Part shown: positions 5,463-9,816 of the stretch, in pieces
How positions within the stretch are numbered: the stretch's first letter is position 1
Layout: each line of letters begins with the position of its first letter
Source of the DNA: Nitrospirota bacterium
GTDB taxonomy: Bacteria > Nitrospirota > Nitrospiria > Nitrospirales > Nitrospiraceae
Length of the DNA: 9,816 bases
Assembly (NCBI GenBank): GCA_016195505.1
Contig: JACPZN010000336.1
Span: forward strand, 1-9,816
Direction: 5' to 3'
Notes under the pieces: generated by a model
Told to the model about the DNA's origin: nothing
What the model saw: the letters and a program-made list of their open reading frames with translations, nothing else
Databases searched by the model: none
Program-made: the position numbers and the translations under genes

Positions 5463-6667
5463 ACCTTTTTCAATATGTGTCCCATTTTGTTTTTCTTCGT
5501 GCGCAAGTACCGCACGTTCGCCTCGCGTGGCTGAACTTCAATCGGCACGCGCTCAACTACTTTTAGTCCATATCCTTCAATGCCGACGATCTTGCGCGGG
5601 TTATTCGTGATTAACTTGATCTGATGTAGACCGAGATTCGCCAGGATCTGCGCCCCCACGCCATAATCGCGCAAGTCGGCTTTGAAGCCCAGCTTCAAAT
5701 TCGCCTCGACCGTATCGCTGCCCTGATCCTGTAAGCCATAGGCCTTGATCTTATTGAGCAGACCGATTCCGCGCCCTTCCTGATTGAGGTAGAGCAATAC
5801 GCCCCGCCCTTCCTTTTGGATGATCTCCATCGCTGAGTGCAGTTGATCGCGACAGTCACAACGCAATGATCCCAGCGCATCCGCCGTCAGACAACCGGAG
5901 TGGACCCGGACGAGGGTCGGGGCTCCGCTGTCGACACGGCCCTTCACCAGAGCGATGTGCGTCACGTTGTCGATTTCATTTTCATAGGCCACCGCTTCGA
6001 AGTCACCGAAGATCGTCGGCAGCTGCGCGGTCGCCATCCGTTTCACGAAGGTCTCGCGGCGCATCCGATGCTCGATGAGGGCTTTCACTGTCACGATCTT
6101 CAGTTTGTGCGCCTTAGCGAATTTCGTCAGCTCCGGTACTCGTGCCATCGTGCCGTCTTCGTTCATGATTTCGCAAATCACACCGGCCGGTTGCAGTCCC
6201 GCCAATCGTGCAAGATCAACCGAGCCTTCCGTCTGCCCTGCGCGGCGCAGCACGCCGCCTTTCTGTGCCTTGAGCGGAAAGATGTGACCGGGACGAGCCA
6301 GATCGCTCGGTTTGGATTTCGGATCGATGGCGACATGAATCGTAGTGGCGCGGTCGGCGGCGGAAATCCCAGTCGTAATGTCCTTGCGCGCATCGATCGA
6401 CACCGTAAAGGCCGTGCCGAACGTCGCGGTATTCTCGACGGCCTGTTGCGGGAGTTGCAGCTCTTCGACTCGTTCAGGCGTGAGGGCCAGACAGATCAAC
6501 CCGCGCGCGTGTTTCGCCATGAAATTGATGGCCTGCGGGGTCACCTTCTCGGCGGCGATGACGAGGTCGCCTTCATTTTCCCGGTCTTCGTCATCCACCA
6601 GGATGATGAACTTCCCTTTTTTGATGTCTCGGATCGCGTTTTCGATGCTGTCAAATGGAGTAGCCAT
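5459..6667 (-). CDS. ribBA: Bifunctional 3,4-dihydroxy-2-butanone 4-phosphate synthase / GTP cyclohydrolase II
   Basis: RibBA catalyses both entry reactions of riboflavin synthesis: ribulose 5-phosphate to the four-carbon unit, and GTP to the pyrimidine precursor. The RibB domain (about 1-205) has LVDDEDRENEGDLVIAAE (23-40) and the RPGHIFPLKA and GVLRRAGQTEGSVDLA blocks (125-153). The RibA domain (about 206-402) has the zinc site HSGCLTADALGSLRCDC with Cys259, Cys270 and Cys272, then LNQEGRGIGLLNKIKAY (294-310) and LGFKADLRDYGVGAQIL. The ATG at 6667 (402 residues) has CGGAGAAT directly upstream. An in-frame TTG at 6697 would add ten residues with no better ribosome binding site. The last codons (KKV) and the stop fall in the target duplication and end of the inserted MITE-like element. 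This is the first gene of the leftward cluster. Confidence 0.96.
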   Translation of the reverse strand: MATPFDSIENAIRDIKKGKFIILVDDEDRENEGDLVIAAEKVTPQAINFMAKHARGLICLALTPERVEELQLPQQAVENTATFGTAFTVSIDARKDITTGISAADRATTIHVAIDPKSKPSDLARPGHIFPLKAQKGGVLRRAGQTEGSVDLARLAGLQPAGVICEIMNEDGTMARVPELTKFAKAHKLKIVTVKALIEHRMRRETFVKRMATAQLPTIFGDFEAVAYENEIDNVTHIALVKGRVDSGAPTLVRVHSGCLTADALGSLRCDCRDQLHSAMEIIQKEGRGVLLYLNQEGRGIGLLNKIKAYGLQDQGSDTVEANLKLGFKADLRDYGVGAQILANLGLHQIKLITNNPRKIVGIEGYGLKVVERVPIEVQPREANVRYLRTKKNKMGHILKKV

Positions 6668-6680
6668 ATTCTCCGAGGCT

Positions 6681-6742
6681 GAATGTTGAATGCTCAATTC
6701 CTATTGTTCAATGCACGACGAATTTGTCATTAAACATTGAAC
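6681..6742. repeat. Short AT-rich inverted/heptad repeats upstream of ribBA
   Basis: GTTCAATG (6706-6713) and CATTGAAC (6735-6742) form an 8-bp inverted repeat with a 21-nt spacer. Just before it, GAATGTT and GAATGCT are adjacent heptamers, and TTGA-ATGC-TCAA (6686-6697) is a small dyad. The tract lies in the 5' leader of the ribBA cluster. Its period-7 character resembles the heptamer arrays between purS and purQ, but the unit sequence differs. Function is unknown. Confidence 0.45.
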
Positions 6743-6768
6743 GTTTATCACTGTCTGAAGCAAGTGCC

Positions 6769-6798
6769 AGATAACCCTGTTTGGGCCCCGACTGTCAA
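6769..6798 (-). promoter_or_regulatory. Weak candidate promoter for the ribBA-purQ cluster
   Basis: On the minus strand TTGACA (6798-6793) is a perfect -35 hexamer. The -10 is poor: TTATCT after 18 nt or TATCTG after 19 nt (down to 6768). It lies about 100 bp upstream of the ribBA start, a sensible position, but the weak -10 makes it tentative. I looked for the conserved FMN riboswitch segments in this leader and did not see them. Confidence 0.28.
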
Positions 6799-6856
6799 CG
6801 GGAAAAAGGACCTAGCGGCCTCCTTCGATTGCGTCAACCCAGACCACCTTACGGCA

Positions 6857-6884
6857 TTGTCGCAGGCCAAGGTTCTGTTATAGT
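6857..6884 (+). promoter_or_regulatory. Sigma-70-type promoter of the rpoH-like gene
   Basis: TTGTCG (6857-6862) and TATAGT (6879-6884) are separated by 16 nt and match the housekeeping consensus at four and five of six positions. The expected transcription start, 5-8 nt after the -10, is about 6889-6892, only 4-7 nt before the ATG at 6896. The mRNA would then have almost no leader. Confidence 0.55.
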
Positions 6885-6895
6885 GTGCACTTCGT

Positions 6896-7894
6896 ATGCC
6901 CAAGCCTGACGACGAACTCGACGAAGAACCCATCGAGCCGGAGATCTTGGCGCCTTCAGATCAGGAAGTGGACGAGCGTTCACCCATCGCGGAACTCAGC
7001 CCCCCTCCCGAACATGACCCTAATACCTCTGCTGATACCACAGCGGTGGTGCCGGTCACAGCGTTGCAGCAGTATCTCGCCGAGATCCGCCGTTATCCCT
7101 ACCTCTCCAAAGAAGAAGAGCTCCGGCTTTTTCAGGAATACCACGCACACGGCAGCCGTGAAGCAGCGGTGAAACTCATCATGGCCAACTTGCGTGTGTC
7201 GGTGGCAATCGCCGCCGAATACCTCCATACCGGCGCCGATCACATGGATCTGATTCAAGAAGGCAACGTCGGGCTGATGCAGGCGATCAAAAAATTCGAT
7301 CCAGCGAAAAACGTGCGCTTCTATGCCTATGCCGCCTGGTGGTCGCGGGCTTACATTCTGCGGTATCTGCTCAATACCTATCGGCTGGTCAAGATCGGCA
7401 CGACACAGGATCAACGGAAGCTTTTCTACAACCTAAAAAAGGAAAAAGCGAAGCTCGAACGGGAAGGCTTCGCACCCGATACAAAATTGCTCGCGGATCG
7501 CTTGAACGTCCGTGAGCGTGATGTGATCGAAATGGACCAGCGCCTGGGCAATTGGGAACTCTCGCTGGATCAGCCGATCGGCGAGGACCAAGACGGCAGT
7601 CTGCTCGACGTCATCCCGTCACAGCAGACACCTGCAGACGAGCAGATCGCCGACAATCAGTTGAGAACTCTCTTTCGCGCGAAGCTCGCTGAATTCATCA
7701 AGACGCTGGAAGAGCGGGACGAAGATATTCTCAGAAACCGCATTTTGTCGGAGAACCCGCTGACGTTGGACGATTTGGGGGACAAGTATGGCATTACGAA
7801 GGAACGAACCCGCCAATTGGAGGCTCGCATCATCAAGCGCCTGCGTGAGTATATTAAGAAAGACGTCAAGGATTTCGACCGGTTGCAGATCTAA
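6896..7894 (+). CDS. rpoH: RNA polymerase sigma factor of the RpoH (sigma-32) type
   Basis: This sigma-70 family factor would direct RNA polymerase to heat-shock promoters. Residues 1-50 are an acidic, Pro-rich extension (DDELDEEPIEPE and similar), longer than the short N-terminus of typical RpoH. Region 1.2 starts at LQQYLAEIRRYPYLSKEEE (57-75), and region 2 covers about 90-165 with DLIQEGNVGLMQAIKKFDP and FYAYAAWWSRAYILRYLLN. QRKLFYNLK at 173-181 corresponds to the RpoH box (QRKLFFNLR in E. coli) that separates RpoH from RpoD. Region 4.2 is LTLDDLGDKYGITKERTRQLEARI (about 289-312, a helix-turn-helix). No in-frame alternative start with a ribosome binding site is visible, and the ATG lies 11 nt after a good -10, suggesting leaderless translation. 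It sits just upstream of groESL, its likely target. An RpoD-like role is less likely given the RpoH box and the lack of an extended region 1.1. Confidence 0.88.
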   Translation: MPKPDDELDEEPIEPEILAPSDQEVDERSPIAELSPPPEHDPNTSADTTAVVPVTALQQYLAEIRRYPYLSKEEELRLFQEYHAHGSREAAVKLIMANLRVSVAIAAEYLHTGADHMDLIQEGNVGLMQAIKKFDPAKNVRFYAYAAWWSRAYILRYLLNTYRLVKIGTTQDQRKLFYNLKKEKAKLEREGFAPDTKLLADRLNVRERDVIEMDQRLGNWELSLDQPIGEDQDGSLLDVIPSQQTPADEQIADNQLRTLFRAKLAEFIKTLEERDEDILRNRILSENPLTLDDLGDKYGITKERTRQLEARIIKRLREYIKKDVKDFDRLQI

Positions 7895-7953
7895 CCCCCC
7901 TGTCGTCCATCCTTTGTAAACCTCGAAAATAGGTCTGGAATACTGAATTCTCA

Positions 7954-7974
7954 ATGGGTTATGATACGACCCAT
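7954..7974. repeat. Small hairpin after the rpoH-like gene
   Basis: ATGGGT (7954-7959) and ACCCAT (7969-7974) form a 6-bp stem with a 9-nt loop, 60 bp after the sigma-factor stop. No T-run follows, so I do not call it an intrinsic terminator. The rest of 7895-8016 holds no gene that I can support. Confidence 0.35.
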
Positions 7975-8016
7975 CCAACACGGCGTGGGGATTGATAGAA
8001 AATCCTCGATTCCCCT

Positions 8017-8060
8017 CTTGACTTGGATCGACCCAGAGCTATCTCTAGCTCCGAGTCAAG
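8017..8060. promoter_or_regulatory. Compound dyad 1 upstream of groES
   Basis: Outer arms CTTGACT (8017-8023) and AGTCAAG (8054-8060) enclose a perfect 6-bp hairpin, GAGCTA (8036-8041) and TAGCTC (8046-8051), with a TCTC loop. TTGACT (8018-8023), 16 nt and TATCTC (8040-8045) could also be a weak sigma-70 promoter inside the same dyad. It has no following T-run, so it is more likely a protein or RNA regulatory site than a terminator. Confidence 0.45.
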
Positions 8061-8067
8061 TAGATCA

Positions 8068-8094
8068 GGGCTCTTGCTCGTTCGAGTGTAGCCC
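8068..8094. promoter_or_regulatory. Dyad 2 upstream of groES, overlapping the heat-shock-like promoter
   Basis: GGGCT (8068-8072) pairs with AGCCC (8090-8094), and CTCG (8077-8080) pairs with CGAG (8083-8086), giving an interrupted 27-bp palindrome. It overlaps the spacer and both elements of the putative sigma-32-type promoter at 8073-8100. A bound repressor or an alternative structure here would affect groESL initiation. Confidence 0.45.
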
Positions 8095-8100
8095 ATTCTA
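8073..8100 (+). promoter_or_regulatory. Sigma-32-like heat-shock promoter of groESL
   Basis: CTTGCT (8073-8078), 12 nt, then GCCCATTCTA (8091-8100) resembles the E. coli sigma-32 consensus CTTGAA, about 13 nt, CCCCATTT. The -10 match is good; the -35 departs at its last two positions. The same DNA can be read as a sigma-70 promoter, TTGCTC (8074-8079), 17 nt, TCTAAA (8097-8102), a weaker fit. It is the best promoter candidate before groES, and the RpoH-like gene lies immediately upstream. Confidence 0.5.
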
Positions 8101-8118
8101 AATCGTTAACAATTTAGA
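8097..8118. promoter_or_regulatory. 22-bp dyad (candidate operator) before the groES ribosome binding site
   Basis: TCTAAAT (8097-8103) and ATTTAGA (8112-8118) flank a central GTTAAC (8105-8110), giving a dyad symmetric at 20 of 22 positions. GTTAAC recurs at 8119-8124. The site overlaps the probable -10 and start of transcription and ends 15 nt before the groES ribosome binding site, the position where CIRCE lies in many groESL operons. Its sequence is not CIRCE (TTAGCACTC-N9-GAGTGCTAA). It is a plausible binding site for an unidentified repressor, or a 5' leader hairpin. Confidence 0.5.
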
Positions 8119-8147
8119 GTTAACTTTCACCACGAGGAGGTTCTGTT

Positions 8148-8447
8148 ATGAGCACAGCCGCGAAGGAAAAGAAGCATGTCGCCAAGGGATTCCAGCCTTT
8201 GGGCGAACGGGTGTTCGTCACCTACACCGAGGAACTGGAGCGGACCGCGGGGGGGATTTATGTGCCGGACTCCGCAAAAGAGAAGCCGCAGCGGGGAGTG
8301 GTCCAGGCGGTCGGTAAGAAGGTCGAGAACGTCAAGGTCGGCGACCAGGTCCTGTTCGACAAGTATTCGGGCAGCAAGCTCCGGATCGAGGATGAAGATT
8401 GCTTGATCCTCAAGGAGGAAGACATCCTTGGGATCTTCACGAGCTAA
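8148..8447 (+). CDS. groES: Co-chaperonin GroES (Hsp10)
   Basis: GroES forms the heptameric lid that closes the GroEL folding chamber. At 99 residues it is close to the family norm of about 95; the excess is a Lys-rich N-terminal stretch (STAAKEKKHVAKG) before the first conserved strand FQPLGERVFV (15-24). The mobile loop that docks on GroEL is ERTAGGIYVPDSAKEKPQRG (31-50), with the hydrophobic tripeptide IYV in place of the usual IVL/IML. GDQVLFDKYSG and the C-terminal ILKEEDILGIF are standard. A strong GAGGAGG (8134-8140) lies seven bases before the ATG, in line with high expression. groEL follows after 54 bp, as in nearly all bacteria. Confidence 0.98.
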   Translation: MSTAAKEKKHVAKGFQPLGERVFVTYTEELERTAGGIYVPDSAKEKPQRGVVQAVGKKVENVKVGDQVLFDKYSGSKLRIEDEDCLILKEEDILGIFTS

Positions 8448-8501
8448 TCACTCCACATAACGACACGAAACGACAAAAAACGATCTAAAGGGAGGAACAC
8501 C

Positions 8502-9816
8502 ATGGCAAAGCAACTCATGTACGGTGACCCAGCTCGAGCGGCCATCCTGAGAGGGGTGAATCAGCTCGCCGACGCCGTCAAGGCAACACTCGGTCCAAAG
8601 GGCCGCAACGCGATTCTCGATAAGAAGTTCGGTGCGCCGACGATCACCAAGGACGGTGTGACCGTGGCGAAGGAAGTCGAGCTCAAGAATCCCTACGAGA
8701 ACATGGGTGCCCAATTGGTCCGCGAAGTCGCGAGCAAGACCAGCGACATAGCCGGCGACGGCACCACGACCGCGACAGTGCTGGCGCAAGCCATTTTTCG
8801 CGAAGGCGCGAAAAACATCACCGCCGGTGCCAACCCGATGGAAATCCAGCGAGGTATCAACAAGGCGGTCGAGGTCGTGACCGGTGAACTGAAGAAGCTC
8901 AGCAAACCCTGCCAGAACAAGACCGAGATCTCCCAGGTCGGCACCATTTCAGCCAACAATGATAAGACCATCGGCGACCTCATTGCGGAGGCCATGGAAA
9001 AGGTCGGCAAGGACGGCGTGATCACGGTCGAAGAGGCCAAGTCGATGACCACCTCGCTGGACGTCGTCGAGGGCATGCAGTTCGATCGTGGGTACATCTC
9101 CCCCTACTTCGTCACCAACGCCGAGCGGATGGAAGCGGTCATGGAAGACCCGCTCATTCTCATCTCCGAGAAGAAGATCAGCAGCATGAAGGACTTGCTG
9201 CCGGTCCTCGAGCAGGTCGCCAAGATGGGCAAGCCGCTCGTGATCCTCGCTGAAGACGTAGAAGGCGAAGCCTTGGCGACGCTGGTGGTGAACAAGCTCC
9301 GCGGCACGCTCAACGTAACGGCCATCAAGGCCCCTGGTTTCGGCGATCGCCGCAAAGCCATGCTGGAGGATATCTCGATCCTCACAGGCGGCCAGGTGAT
9401 CTCGGAAGATATCGGCATCAAGCTGGAAAACGTGAAGCTGACAGACCTCGGCCGCGCCAAGCGCATCACGGTCGACAAGGACAACACGACGATTGTGGAA
9501 GGCTATGGCGACCCGAAGAAGATCGAAGGGCGCGTGAAGCAGATCAAGGCACAGATCGACGAGACGACCTCCGACTACGACCGGGAGAAGCTCCAAGAGC
9601 GGCTCGCGAAGCTTGTCGGCGGCGTGGCCGTCATCAATGTCGGTGCCGCGACCGAGACCGAAATGAAGGAAAAGAAGGCGCGCGTCGAAGACGCGTTGCA
9701 CGCCACCAAGGCAGCCGTGGAAGAAGGGATCGTCCCCGGCGGCGGAACTGCCTATCTCCGATGCATCGCCGCGTTGGATTCGATCAAGCTGGTCGCGGAA
9801 CAGCAGGTGGGTGTCA
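8502..9816 (+). CDS. groEL: Chaperonin GroEL (Hsp60), C-terminal part outside window
   Basis: GroEL is the 14-subunit ATP-driven folding chamber that works with GroES. The first 438 codons are present and open to the right edge; the family is about 540-550 residues. The start MAKQLMYGDPARAAILRGVN follows a strong AAGGGAGG (8488-8495). TLGPKGRNAILDKKFGAP (29-46) and TKDGVTVAKE (49-58) form the nucleotide pocket. GDGTTTATVL carries Asp86, equivalent to the catalytic Asp87 of E. coli. The apical-domain stretch from VVEGMQFDRGYISPYF through KAPGFGDRRKAML is typical, and VEDALHATKAAVEEGIVPGGG marks the return to the equatorial domain. No frameshift or unusual substitution is visible in the ATPase motifs. 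Confidence 0.98.
   Translation, partial: MAKQLMYGDPARAAILRGVNQLADAVKATLGPKGRNAILDKKFGAPTITKDGVTVAKEVELKNPYENMGAQLVREVASKTSDIAGDGTTTATVLAQAIFREGAKNITAGANPMEIQRGINKAVEVVTGELKKLSKPCQNKTEISQVGTISANNDKTIGDLIAEAMEKVGKDGVITVEEAKSMTTSLDVVEGMQFDRGYISPYFVTNAERMEAVMEDPLILISEKKISSMKDLLPVLEQVAKMGKPLVILAEDVEGEALATLVVNKLRGTLNVTAIKAPGFGDRRKAMLEDISILTGGQVISEDIGIKLENVKLTDLGRAKRITVDKDNTTIVEGYGDPKKIEGRVKQIKAQIDETTSDYDREKLQERLAKLVGGVAVINVGAATETEMKEKKARVEDALHATKAAVEEGIVPGGGTAYLRCIAALDSIKLVAEQQVGV

Noticed and set aside
5900..6682. 260-residue plus-strand open frame antisense to ribBA
   Set aside because: It is antisense to conserved RibB and RibA catalytic motifs, and its composition does not suggest a protein of its own.
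6668..6697. Longer RibBA starting at an in-frame TTG (6697)
   Set aside because: The ATG at 6667 has a GGAG ribosome binding site at good spacing and matches the usual RibBA N-terminus.
6668..6895. FMN riboswitch upstream of ribBA
   Set aside because: The conserved RFN segments were not found on the minus strand. A covariance-model search would be decisive.
8017..8060. Intrinsic terminator for the rpoH-like gene
   Set aside because: The stem is not GC-rich at its base and no T-run follows, so a regulatory dyad fits better.
7895..8147. CIRCE element for HrcA control of groESL
   Set aside because: No TTAGCACTC-N9-GAGTGCTAA or close variant is present. The nearest dyads have different arm sequences.
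8949..9701. 250-residue open frame antisense to groEL
   Set aside because: It is a mirror of the strongly conserved groEL coding frame. It has no ribosome binding site and its product is not recognisable; long antisense frames are common in GC-rich genes.
1..9816. tRNA, rRNA, CRISPR array, transposase or toxin-antitoxin genes
   Set aside because: No such sequence is visible. The intergenic regions are short and are accounted for by the repeats and regulatory sites listed.

Overview
The window is about 58% GC chromosomal DNA that looks like a nitrite-oxidising Nitrospira (phylum Nitrospirota). The strongest taxonomic clue is a secreted chlorite dismutase that keeps, at identical spacing, every active-site residue I recall for the 'Candidatus Nitrospira defluvii' enzyme. 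The other genes are bacterial housekeeping genes and fit this assignment without proving it.

Left part (1-6667, all minus strand). This is one long biosynthetic cluster, read right to left: ribBA - ribH - nusB - purB - cld - purC - small membrane protein - purS - purQ (runs off the left edge). RibBA and RibH make riboflavin precursors from GTP and ribulose 5-phosphate. PurB, PurC, PurS and PurQ are steps of de novo IMP/AMP synthesis, which supplies the GTP. NusB is a transcription antitermination factor often found next to ribH. Two joints are translationally coupled by 4-nt overlaps: purB/cld (ATGA) and membrane protein/purS (GTGA). The unexpected member is cld, which has no known role in purine synthesis.

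Three gaps of this cluster hold large inverted repeats, each starting at or within a few bases of the preceding gene's stop codon: a 128-bp MITE-like element with 18-bp perfect terminal repeats and a 5-bp target duplication (ribBA/ribH), a nested palindrome of about 184 bp (purC/membrane protein), and an inverted pair of heptamer-repeat arrays (purS/purQ).

Middle (6668-6895). A divergent intergenic region holds a good promoter for the rightward rpoH-like gene, a weak candidate for the leftward cluster, and short inverted repeats. I see no FMN riboswitch.

Right part (6896-9816, plus strand). An RpoH-type (sigma-32) heat-shock sigma factor with an acidic N-terminal extension and probably an almost leaderless mRNA is followed by groES-groEL (groEL runs off the right edge). 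The 253-bp rpoH-groES gap contains three successive dyad symmetries and a sigma-32-like promoter. There is no CIRCE element, so groESL may be under direct control of the neighbouring sigma factor, perhaps with an unrecognised repressor acting at the dyad before the groES ribosome binding site.
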